In this document: in pieces, positions 18,310 to 26,825 of the stretch
Layout of the letters: each line of letters starts with the position of its first letter
How positions within the stretch are numbered: the first letter of the stretch is position 1
Origin: Chrysochromulina tobinii
Taxonomy: Eukaryota; Haptophyta; Prymnesiales; Chrysochromulinaceae
Direction: 5' to 3'
Length of the DNA stretch: 36,628 nt
NCBI GenBank assembly: GCA_001275005.1
Contig: JWZX01003207.1
Span: forward strand, 1 to 36,628
The notes under the pieces: model-generated
Databases searched by the model: none
The model's input: the letters and a program-made list of their open reading frames with translations, nothing else
Told to the model about the DNA's origin: nothing
Program-made: the position numbers and the translations under genes

Positions 18310-18807
18310 CTTGCCGCGACAACTCAAGCTGTTGGCCAACGAGGATGACGGGGCGCTGCCCCCACCTCCGACCCACGATGCGGAGGAGGCCGTCTTGGGC
18401 GAGCGGCTCGGCGTTCCGGTGAAATCGCTGATGGATGCAGTCGCCGCCGGCACCTGAGAGTCTGGCACGTGCAATGGCAGCGACGGCTGCGACACGGGCC
18501 CGAGCGTGTACGTGTTCTCGGCAGAGACGGCGTACTCCCACCAGCCACTGGCCGCGCCGAGGGCCTCGCGGCCGAGCACGGTCGTGATTTGACCCTTGCC
18601 ATCGTGCGCGTCCGAGACCATTTTCCTGACTGTCTTGAAGGGTGCTTGCTCTCCGCCACGCCGGGCCATGATTACAAATGATTGGATCGGCCCCGAGCCG
18701 CTCGTGCGAGGAGGCTCCCAGGTGAGCTCGACCTGCTGCGTACCGCTGCGCCAGCGGGCCGTCGGCCGCGGCGGCGGGCCGGGCGCCTTACCCGGTGTCG
18801 CAAGCAT
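17224..18807 (-). CDS. Fibronectin type III domain plus DUF1997-like protein
   Basis: The 527-residue protein starts with an FN3-like domain (about residues 10-112: VELTWEPP...GPIQSFVIMAR...WWEYAVSAEN..GPVSQPSLPLHVPD). A low-complexity linker follows, including 13 serines encoded by the CTG tract at 18269-18307. The C-terminal half, from about residue 240, has the order of elements I associate with DUF1997, a plastid/cyanobacterial SRPBCC-like family: a short strand, LAFAMEPLVDRYNTW, FEIVPALALKV, LRMAFDVEWAE, LRVELPHPWFVPRVAIEGPCNLLLKVGLKL, and a closing helix. The DUF1997 call is a resemblance, not a certain match. No transit peptide is visible ahead of the FN3 domain, which argues against a plastid location. 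The start faces the gene at 18955 across 147 bp. Confidence 0.6.
18269..18307 (+). repeat. (CTG)13 microsatellite inside a coding region
   Basis: Thirteen CTG units. On the coding (minus) strand they read AGC and give a run of 13 serines in the linker between the FN3 and DUF1997-like parts. Confidence 0.95.
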
Positions 18808-18954
18808 TGCTTCCCAAAACGCGAGAGGAATCTCGATCAGATTTCAGAATACAAGTAGTTGGTTCAAAAACGCGGAGCGGGACACAAGGGACCTCACGGT
18901 TCACCGAACCGTAAATAGCACCGGGGACGAACCTGTACAGTACGGTATTTCTGC

Positions 18955-20412
18955 ATGACTTTCTTGACTTCTTCATGTGGGCAGCGCACGATGTGGGCAG
19001 CGACAGCGGCCGAGGCCGACGTGCGCCGTGCGGCCGCAGAGAGGCAATCGAGTCACCTGGCCGAGCGGCTCAAGCACGAGCACGCCTCCTACGCCGATCT
19101 GCTGGCAGAGTACGAGGTTGCTGTTCAAGGCCGCGCATTGTATGCTGCACGGTCAGAGCAGCTGCAAGCCGAAGTGGAGGCGCTGCAACGGGAGGTCGCC
19201 ACTGAGCGCGCGCGCGGCATCAGCTTCGAGGAGACGGCCGCTGCGCTCCGTGAAGAAGCCGAAACGCTGCGCAAGGAGCGTCAACGATCCGAGTCGACGG
19301 CAACCGTCGAGCTCAGCCACCAGGCAGGCCATGCACGCGGCATGGTGTCGCAGCAGGTAGAGGCGGAGGCAGCGCGAGGGCGCGAGCTCGCGGCACGGCT
19401 CGAAGCGGCCGTGCTGGAGGCACGCGAACGCGAAGCGGCCGCCATTGCATCGTTGGAGTCCAAGGTGGCTGCGGCGACCGCCGAGGGTGAGCGGCGCTGC
19501 CGTCAACTGCGACTCCAGCTCGAGCAGGCCCGCGAGTCAGTCGCCTTGCGCGAGCGAGAGGCGGCCGAAGCCGTGCGCCAGCAACGAGCTGCGGAGACTG
19601 CGGCGCGCATGGCGGCAGAGGCGGAGGTGGCGGTGCGTGCCCGTCTCCCCGAGTTGGAGCGACGCATCGACGAGCTTCGGCCCATCACATCAGAACGGGA
19701 TGCGCTCGCCGCACGTGCCGACCAGCTCGCGCGTCTCGTCGACGCGCAGTCCGCCGAGCTACGCCGGCTGCAGGGAAGCAAGGCGAACGCAAAGGCGGCG
19801 ATTGCAGCCCTACGGCGGCAGCTCGCTACCGAACGGCAAGCGCACGCGACCGCGGAGGCGCGCACGTCGCATCAGCTGCGCGCGCACGCAGAGGCCTCCG
19901 CTCTGGCCGCGGAAGTGCGGCGCACTCCACGCGGTCGCCGGCGGCGCGTGTACAGCGACGACGAGGACGACGACGAGGAGGACGACGACACTGGCGACAG
20001 CACTCAGCCGGCGCAGCACAGGACGGCCACAGCCTTGCTGGCAAGTCGACGAGCGTCCGTTGAGCAGCGGGCACGCGCCTCGGCGGTTCGCACCTTGAAT
20101 CGCTCCGTGCTTGGCGATATGTTTGGCACCGTCGGCGTGCACTGCGATGACGAAGATGACAGCGAGAGCGACGGAGACGAAGCGTTCGTGACGCCACGCC
20201 CGACGCAGAACCGAGCATGCAGTGCAAAGCCTGGCACTTCACACGCCACAGAAGCTTCGTGGGCTGAGACGGAGGCGCAATCGCTCACGCTTGCGGCGCG
20301 ACTTAAACGCGACGCACAACTCCTCTCTGCCACCCTACGGGTGGGAGCATTGGGTAGCCGGGAGGCTACCTCGGATCCGGCGAGGTTCTATGAGAGTTCA
20401 CCCTCCACATAG
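18955..20412 (+). CDS. Long coiled-coil protein with acidic tail
   Basis: The frame starts at ATG 18955; ATG 18991 (MWAATAAEADVRR) is an equally good start. Residues about 15-320 are one long coiled coil rich in Ala, Glu, Arg and Leu heptads, with no other domain. Next is a strongly acidic block (YSDDEDDDEEDDD near residue 345), then a segment with HCDDEDDSESDGDEAFVTPRPTQNR and a helix LAARLKRDAQLLSATLRVGAL near the end. No head domain, signal peptide or membrane segment is seen. Coiled coils of this form are common in centrosomal, basal-body and golgin proteins, but nothing here picks one role. Confidence 0.7.
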   Translation: MTFLTSSCGQRTMWAATAAEADVRRAAAERQSSHLAERLKHEHASYADLLAEYEVAVQGRALYAARSEQLQAEVEALQREVATERARGISFEETAAALREEAETLRKERQRSESTATVELSHQAGHARGMVSQQVEAEAARGRELAARLEAAVLEAREREAAAIASLESKVAAATAEGERRCRQLRLQLEQARESVALREREAAEAVRQQRAAETAARMAAEAEVAVRARLPELERRIDELRPITSERDALAARADQLARLVDAQSAELRRLQGSKANAKAAIAALRRQLATERQAHATAEARTSHQLRAHAEASALAAEVRRTPRGRRRRVYSDDEDDDEEDDDTGDSTQPAQHRTATALLASRRASVEQRARASAVRTLNRSVLGDMFGTVGVHCDDEDDSESDGDEAFVTPRPTQNRACSAKPGTSHATEASWAETEAQSLTLAARLKRDAQLLSATLRVGALGSREATSDPARFYESSPST

Positions 20413-20809
20413 GAGATGATACGACGGATAGGAAAGTTTGCTTTTGGTGACCGGACCATACCTATACACGCACGCACCCGAGGGTTCAGCGTACCTCCCC
20501 AAGAGATGGACGTGTACTACGGTACAGAACTGTCTGCTGTGGTGCACACCTAACTAGACCCCCCTTAGAGAGAACCCACACCTCGAACCCCGCTTTCCCG
20601 ACGGGGGGTGGGTTGGGAGGTTTCGTTTTTTTTGCTGGTGTGTTGGACGTCGTGGCCACCCCTTTATGGGGGGTGGTCCCACTCTCTCCCTGTGGGGGAG
20701 GGTGGTGACGTGGGTGATGGGGTCTTGTGTGTGGGTGGTGGGTATGGAGGGGGGTTTTGTTTTAATTGGGTTTTTAATGACGGGTTCGTATTGGTGAGGG
20801 AGTGGTGTT
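20413..20809. other. Region between the coiled-coil gene and the LINE, G/T-rich
   Basis: From about 20580 the plus strand becomes strongly G/T-rich, the same skew as the LINE body, so the element's 3' untranslated part probably reaches about 20580. A run of T at 20627-20634 could be a remnant of a poly(A) tail on the minus strand. I found no clear target-site duplication. Confidence 0.4.
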
Positions 20810-22654
20810 TTAGTGTGCTGGGGGGTGGTTGCCTGGTGCGGGTGGGTGGGCGTAGTGGAGGGTGACTGCTGCTTCTTGGATGTCGAGCGCTTTCTGGAAG
20901 GTTGCGGTGAGTTTGAATTTGTAGTCGAGCTCGTTGATGGTGACGAGGGCAGCGAAACGCTTGCGAGCTTCTTCGGGGGGGGTCTTGAGCTTTTTCGAAG
21001 TGAAGCGCCTTTTGATGTAGAGGAGTCGAATCGTGTAGGCGTAACGGAGGACGGCGGAGCGGAAGCTCAGGAGGGTTTCGTGGAAGACGAGGGTGGGGGT
21101 GAAGGGTTTGTTGGTGAGGTCGATTTGTGAGAAGGCGTCGTAGAAGCAGCCGAAGGCGTGGCGTATGAAAGCGCAGGTTGGTTCAGAGAGGAGTTCGTTT
21201 TGGGATCTCATGTTGAATATGATGGCGGTGGTTGGGTAGGGGATGTATGGTTCGCCGAGTACGGTGGTGATGAATTTAAATACGAGGTTCCAGTACGGTT
21301 TGAGTTTATGACACTGAACGATGTGTAATTGGCTCTCGATGTGGGTGCACCCGTGCATCCTGCACAGGACTGTTTTAGTTGGGTCGCGCTGGCGGTTATG
21401 GACGAAAATGCCGCGGTGGAGTAGTTTTCGCCAGTGTTTTTCTTCCGAGGCGTCGGAGATGGGTGTGCCGAGGGATTCCCAGACGAGTGGCCATGGGACG
21501 GTGATGTGGGGGAGGCGGTGTTCGGTGGGGTCGGTGGAGGCCCATCCTTTTTCGCAGTTCGGTCGTGTGTTTTGGATGTGTGGTTCGGTGTAGTGCTGCG
21601 TGATGATGGGGATGGTTAGGTGGGTGAGGTTTGTGATGGTCTTGGACGGCTGTACCGTGGTCCATCCGTCGGGGCTGGGGAAGGTGGTGGTAGCGGGGCC
21701 GGCGATCTGGAGGTAGTGGGCGGGGTTGATGTCTTCTCCTTCATCGCTGTCGTTTTCATCTCGTTGTTGGACTGTGCGCCATGTGATTGCTTGCGTGATT
21801 TGGGCGTGGGTGAGGGCGGCTTGGCCGAGGGTGCGGCCCGTGTCGTGGGGGGCATTTCGGGAGTCGAGCCATTGGACGTGGTAGGTTTTGTTACCGCGTG
21901 GGTCGATTTTAAGTAATGCTATCTGGGTGTTGCGGTTGGTCCATTCGATGTGGAGATAGTCCCCTGATTTAGGTTGGTCTCTGCTGATCGCGGCTTGGAC
22001 TATGGCTGGTGTTATTTCGGCTTTGATGGCTGGCCATGTGCTCATGAGGTCGTCGGAAAAGGTTCGGGCGGCTGCTCCTTTGAGGTAGCGTGGGGCGTGG
22101 GTGTAGGTGTATTCGTCCATTTCGTCGTCGGTGAAGATGCGCGCGTGTGCGCCGTCGATGACGTCATAGATTCTTTGGAGACCGATGAATTTCATCCATC
22201 GTTTGGCGACGTCTTCATCGATGTCGATGGAGAAGCGCCAGTTGTCGAAAATGGGTTCGCTCTGGACGGTGTGCGTGAGTTTTGTGGTTTCTTGTTTGAG
22301 TTGGAGACTGTAGAAGGTTTTTAGGCATCGACGGAGGTACCGGGCTCTTACTGGTACGTTCCCTAGGTATGGGTTACCTTTCGCGAGGATTGCGCCGCGG
22401 CCGTAGCATGTGTCGGTGAGCCAGAGGTCGGCGACCTGTTTCCAGGGTTGGTTTCCGGGCTCGATGTATCGGCGGATCCACTGTGTGTAGTATGCGAGGG
22501 CGTGGGAGCGAAAGTGCATGACGCCTCCGCCGCCTTGTTTCTGTGGGAGGTAGGAGGCTGCTTTGTGTATGTATGCGCGTGCGTTGGCTGACGTGCCGTT
22601 GATACGACGGATACGCAGATGTGTACGCGTAGTCACGGTATGATTGAGAAGGTT
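20810..22654 (-). mobile_element. 5'-truncated LINE (non-LTR retrotransposon), C-terminal part of ORF2
   Basis: The minus frame is open from just after a TAA at 22655-22657 with no ATG, and encodes about 613 residues. It begins with the motif LPQKQGGGGVMHFRSHALAYY, which matches the P..GGLGL.....Y..A region just past the reverse-transcriptase palm of LINE ORF2. Near the C-terminus lies CRMHGCTHIESQLHIVQC, a C-x4-C-x7-H-x3-C knuckle in the place where LINEs carry their zinc knuckle. The catalytic reverse transcriptase and endonuclease are missing, as expected of 5' truncation during target-primed integration. The coding strand is A/C-rich, giving His/Thr/Ile/Lys-rich protein unlike the neighbouring genes. 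The frame is intact, so the insertion is probably recent. It cannot move by itself. Confidence 0.8.
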
Positions 22655-22923
22655 TTAGGATTTAGCTCGTAAGCACATAGCACTCGTCTGAATAACTACA
22701 GGTCGATAAGCGCGGAGCCGCGGACCGCGCGGTAGCGAGGTTTGATGCGGGGGCGCGGTGAGTTCTCAAACGCGGCCTTTTAGTTTTAATTAGATAGCCT
22801 TTCGTATAGAGGTACGGAGTCCGCGCGCCTCAGAGACAAACGGACAAAATATCTTCGAAAGATCTGAATCAAAGGAACCCCGAGCGGCTTCCCTGAGCTG
22901 TCCGGCGCGGCGGCGCACGATCC

Positions 22924-24165
22924 CTATCGTCTCACGACGAGATTGCGCACGTCGCATGGGAGCTGCGTGTACAACTCTTGCGCAGCAGCCCCGTCCGCCA
23001 GACGCAGCGCGGCCTCAGAGCGCGCCAGGGCTTTGCTGCCTCCAGCTGCGGACATGGTGATTCCACAGGTCACATCGTCGGAATGCTCCGCTGCTCTCTT
23101 ACCTCGGCCGCCCTGCTCATCCTCTGCTTCATCCCCGCTGTCCTCGACCTCGGCAAAGTAGCGAGTGTCCAAGGGTCCACCGGCCAGGCGCGGCACAAAT
23201 GGTGGCTTGACCGCCTTTAGTAGCATCTCCTTTTTGCTGAGCGCGGGCACTGTGTGGGTCGGTGGCATAGAATTTGCAAAGAAGTCGTAGTTCCATACCT
23301 CGGCGGCCGACGGGCGGCGTGCGGCGGCGTGTGAAAGGCACGCTGAGAGAAACTCCTTGGCCGGCGTCGAAAAGGTGAAGTGATTGGCCGGGAAGAAGAG
23401 CGGCTCATTTAGGACGCGCTGATAAAGTTCTGGGGGTGCCCCGCCGTGCGGATGACTTGCGAGCAGCATGACGTAAAGGCTCGTGCCAAGGGACCAAATG
23501 TCGCTCCGGGCATCCTGGCCCTCGCCCAAGAATCCTTCAGGAGCCAGATACTCAGGTGTGCCCAGCAGCGTGGCAGCACGCGCGCCTCGAGGCAGCTCAC
23601 GAGCGTAGCCCAGGTCTGCCAGCTTAGCGTAGCCATCTGCCGCAATCACCATATTCTCCGGCTTCACGTCGCGATGGATGACGGAGTGGTCGTGAAGAGC
23701 CTCGAGCGCCAGGGCAGCGCAGCCAATGTAGAAGCGAGCAGCATGCGGGCTGAGAGCTCCCTCTCGGTCGATGAGACGGCCGACATCGCCTCCGGGACAA
23801 TAGTCGAGCATCATGTAAACTTCGCCCGGAGCGTTGAACCAGCCAGCGGCCGTCACGACGAACGCCCCGAAATTGCGCGCGGAAAGTGTCACCTCTCTTG
23901 CGACCAGTTCCGCTGTGGAGGCGTCAGTCACTCGGATGGCTTTGAGCACCACTGGCGCTTCGGTTTGCTCGTCGCCGTTTAAGCGGCAAAGGATGATGCG
24001 GCTGCGGGTCGAGTTCTCCAACAACTGCACGGGTTGCATGACACCTTGTTGTGCGCCCATCAAAACTGGATTCGATTCACGCTTCGACGCGCACCCGCCC
24101 GCGTCCGCCGACGTCCGCCCGTCCGCCCGCGTGACGCGGCGAACTTGGACTTCGGAAAATACCAC
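22924..24165 (-). CDS. Ser/Thr protein kinase with a degenerate glycine-rich loop
   Basis: The 413-residue protein has one kinase domain (about residues 45-290). Catalytic landmarks are the beta-3 Lys K75 (VVLKAI), the helix-C Glu E91, HRDVKPEN at 164-171, a DLG (D184) in place of DFG, LAPE at 207-210, and SDIWSLG at 221-227. The glycine-rich loop is missing its glycines (LENSTRSRI, 49-57). Since the catalytic residues remain, activity is likely but nucleotide binding may be altered. The overall pattern is closest to AGC/CAMK/Aurora-like kinases. The C-terminal 120 residues include an acidic patch (VEDSGDEAEDEQGG) and no known domain. M36 and M43 are possible alternative starts, because the first 40 residues look like untranslated sequence. 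Confidence 0.8.
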   Translation of the reverse strand: MVFSEVQVRRVTRADGRTSADAGGCASKRESNPVLMGAQQGVMQPVQLLENSTRSRIILCRLNGDEQTEAPVVLKAIRVTDASTAELVAREVTLSARNFGAFVVTAAGWFNAPGEVYMMLDYCPGGDVGRLIDREGALSPHAARFYIGCAALALEALHDHSVIHRDVKPENMVIAADGYAKLADLGYARELPRGARAATLLGTPEYLAPEGFLGEGQDARSDIWSLGTSLYVMLLASHPHGGAPPELYQRVLNEPLFFPANHFTFSTPAKEFLSACLSHAAARRPSAAEVWNYDFFANSMPPTHTVPALSKKEMLLKAVKPPFVPRLAGGPLDTRYFAEVEDSGDEAEDEQGGRGKRAAEHSDDVTCGITMSAAGGSKALARSEAALRLADGAAAQELYTQLPCDVRNLVVRR

Positions 24166-24405
24166 GAGGGAGCCGGGCAGACCATCGTGCTAGTGATCGT
24201 GCTGTCGGTACAGTACAGTACATGTATCCGGATTACATGATCTAATATAATCAGCATGAAATAGCATCTATCGGCGGCCGGTTACCTGTGCGTAGTCAGT
24301 AATGACCGGACATCGTTGACAAAGTTTGGGGATTGGGCGGAAGACGGCGCGCTACACACGCGGAGCGTTTAGAGGGGCCGCGTCAGCCCGTCAGCCCGTC
24401 ACAGC

Positions 24406-26769
24406 TCACTGGGGCTCGCAATTTGCGCGCAGGAGAAAACTTTGGATGCGCTTGAGCTCGTCGAGGGCGTCGAGCACGAGGGGCGCGGCCGGCGACGACG
24501 ACGGCGACCTCAGTTTCCGTCTCGACGTGGTCGGCGTGGTCGGCGTGGTCGGCGTGGTCGGCGTGGCAAGCGCATCGACATCACCAAGAGTGCGTGCCAA
24601 CTTGCCAAGTTCGTTCTCGGCAGCCAGCGCGACAGTCCGAGCCATAGCGCTCTCAACTGCAGCCGAAGCCGTGGCTCCGCCCTGCCACCCCGCGGTGGCG
24701 ACGAGAGGAGGTGAGACCTGTAGGTAGCGTGTGATGCGCTGAAGCTCGCCCCGCACGCGCTCGCCCTCTAGCGCGCGCTGCTGTGCATGGCCCGCGCGCT
24801 GCTCGGGGGCCGCCGCCGCCCAGCGATGGAACTGGCGTGCAAGGGAGACGTAGCTCTCCGCACCGACTGGGCGCGAGGAGCGCACGGTGCACGCCCGGCC
24901 ATCGGGATACAGCAGCTCGCAAAGCATATCGGGTGTCTCAGTCGAGGGCGAAGGGGCGGTGGGCCCAGCTGGCCGCATGGTGAGCACGACGCCATCGGCA
25001 AAGAGGGCCGAGACGCGCCCATCGCCAAAGAGGCGAAAGCGACCCGCGCCTTCGTGCTCGACCTCCTCGAGCAATGCAGCCGGGTCGGCGCTTCGCGCCG
25101 CGGAGGCGGGCGCGGATGGTGCACCTGGAGCACGGCGAGCTGCGTCGTCGCCGCAGCTGCGATACGCCGGCCACTCGCGTGCCTTGCGTGCAAGCGCCTC
25201 GCCTATGGCCGTCAGGTCGCAAAGCCGCGCGGGGGGCCCAATCGTTCCCACCATGCCGCAGCGCTGCCGCGGTGGGACGGCGCCCACCGCGTAAACGGCC
25301 TCGCCGGTGCCACAGCCGGTGGCTTCGTCGTCCGTAGAGGTGGCATCAAAGGCGTCTGCGCCCCTGCCCGGCGCGTACGAGCGGCGGCAGCTCCAGAAGC
25401 GCTCATTCTCGGCGAGGCGCAGGAGGCGCCCGTCGCCGAGGATCGTGAGAGTGACCGGTGGCAGCGGCGATAGGTGCGCCGTAAGCAAGGGTGGTGCCGG
25501 CGATGGGCGGATTCGGAACAGAGCGTGCTGCGTGAGTAGCAGCCGCGCACCCTCGGCGGGCACATCGGCGCTTAGCGGGCGGACGAGGACGAGAGCCTGC
25601 GCGGCGCTCAGGCTCATGCGCAGCCGCCACTCGCTCTCATCACTCGTCGCTGGCCCAGCAGCGGGCAGGAACGTACGCACGATACCGCTCATGGCCGGCG
25701 CCGCGGGCTCGTCGAAGGCTCGTGCGCCCTCGCGAGCGAGGATGAGTCGCTGGAGGGCCTTAGGAAGCGGCGCAGTGGTGCCCGGCACGCTCTGTGGCGC
25801 TCGAGCGCGGCGGTCACTGACGGTACGTGCCAGAGGCTCGCATGCGACCGCGGAGCCTGCGCGCGGCAGCAGCAGCAGCAGCTCGGCCTCGCTCACCCAA
25901 CCATCCGAAGGCTGGTCCTCGGTCTGGTCGACTGGGGTGCACGTCGAGGTGCGGCCCGCAGCGGCAGTGCGCGCCAGGCAAAGCGGATGCCGCCACTCCG
26001 GGGGAGCATCGGCTTCGGCGCTGTGTAGCTGCACGTAGAAGACGTAACGTTGCAGGTCAGCGGGCGACGGGCGGAGCGGAAGGACGAGCGACACCGCAGG
26101 TGCTGCCTTGGATGACTTGGACTCGGTCGATGCCACCGTCGCCGCCGCTGCAGCTTCCAGAGTGGTGAGGGGCAGGTCGGCGACCCGGCCAACACACACC
26201 GGGAAGCACACGGCGAAGCGCATGCCATCAGGATGAAGTAACAGCCACGCGCGACGGTCTAGGCTGAGCACGCGGATGGCACCATCGGCGTGGCAGAAGC
26301 TATGTTGCGGCGAGGGCGATGCCTCCCAAGGCAGCGCATCGAGTTTGGCGGCGAGGTCAAAGTGGCGGAACGGCGCCGGCATGAGGTTTGCGAGCAGAGG
26401 CCAGAAGAGGCGTGGCGGCGCGTTCGAGAGCACGTTGCGCGCGTGCAACGCCGCTGCCAGTCGCGGGCGCACAGCTGAGGGTGCGCACGCACACAAGCCG
26501 CGCGCCATCTGCGTGCCTTCGGCTGATAGCACCGCGTAAGAGCCCGCAACTTCATTGAGGAGGAGCGCCGAAGTGTCGCTGAAGGAGGCGATCGCCTCGC
26601 CCGTCGGAAGAAGAACGAATCGTAGGAGCACAGCCCCGGCCGCTGGCGAAGAAAGCGCGTTCGTGTCCATCAGAAATTGCGGCCTCGACCAAAAGGCGGG
26701 AATGATGAGTTGCGGCAACCTGTTTGAAAGCTCAGAACTTCGCTCTACCGGGAAAACGCTCGCATTCAT
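24406..26769 (-). CDS. C5orf34-like protein (DUF4520/DUF4524 type)
   Basis: The product is 787 residues from the first ATG; M34 (codon 26668-26670, MDTNALSSP) is a plausible start with cleaner sequence after it. The layout resembles animal C5orf34: an N-terminal beta-rich unit (VLLRFVLLPTGEAIASFSDTSALLLN), a second unit with HADGAIRVLSLDRRAWLLLHPDGMRFAVCFP, and a C-terminal unit with GRFRLFGDGRVSALFADGVVLTM...LCELLYPDGRACTV followed by a helix. These look like repeated polo-box-like beta sheets. Function in animals is poorly known, perhaps mitotic or ciliary. Near the C-terminus a 9-bp minisatellite (about 24525-24567) encodes repeated Thr-Pro-Thr. The family call is by pattern only. Confidence 0.5.
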   Translation of the reverse strand: MNASVFPVERSSELSNRLPQLIIPAFWSRPQFLMDTNALSSPAAGAVLLRFVLLPTGEAIASFSDTSALLLNEVAGSYAVLSAEGTQMARGLCACAPSAVRPRLAAALHARNVLSNAPPRLFWPLLANLMPAPFRHFDLAAKLDALPWEASPSPQHSFCHADGAIRVLSLDRRAWLLLHPDGMRFAVCFPVCVGRVADLPLTTLEAAAAATVASTESKSSKAAPAVSLVLPLRPSPADLQRYVFYVQLHSAEADAPPEWRHPLCLARTAAAGRTSTCTPVDQTEDQPSDGWVSEAELLLLLPRAGSAVACEPLARTVSDRRARAPQSVPGTTAPLPKALQRLILAREGARAFDEPAAPAMSGIVRTFLPAAGPATSDESEWRLRMSLSAAQALVLVRPLSADVPAEGARLLLTQHALFRIRPSPAPPLLTAHLSPLPPVTLTILGDGRLLRLAENERFWSCRRSYAPGRGADAFDATSTDDEATGCGTGEAVYAVGAVPPRQRCGMVGTIGPPARLCDLTAIGEALARKAREWPAYRSCGDDAARRAPGAPSAPASAARSADPAALLEEVEHEGAGRFRLFGDGRVSALFADGVVLTMRPAGPTAPSPSTETPDMLCELLYPDGRACTVRSSRPVGAESYVSLARQFHRWAAAAPEQRAGHAQQRALEGERVRGELQRITRYLQVSPPLVATAGWQGGATASAAVESAMARTVALAAENELGKLARTLGDVDALATPTTPTTPTTPTTSRRKLRSPSSSPAAPLVLDALDELKRIQSFLLRANCEPQ
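24525..24567 (-). repeat. 9-bp minisatellite (GTGGTCGGC)
   Basis: About five near-perfect copies of GTGGTCGGC on the plus strand. On the coding strand they give repeated Pro-Thr-Thr in the C-terminal linker of the C5orf34-like protein. Confidence 0.85.
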
Positions 26770-26825
26770 TGAGTCTGTAAGGACGATGTATCGCGTCCCA
26801 AACTTTATGAACCCGCAAAAATAGC
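26770..26825. promoter_or_regulatory. Very short divergent intergenic region
   Basis: Only 56 bp separate the first ATGs of two long divergent genes. It contains an A-rich stretch (CGCAAAAATAG) just before ATG 26826. If the minus gene starts at M34, the shared region is about 155 bp. Confidence 0.4.

Noticed and set aside
24787-26038. Several long plus-strand frames over the C5orf34-like gene
   Set aside because: Antisense frames held open by high GC content; the minus frame is continuous for 787 codons and has domain-like structure.
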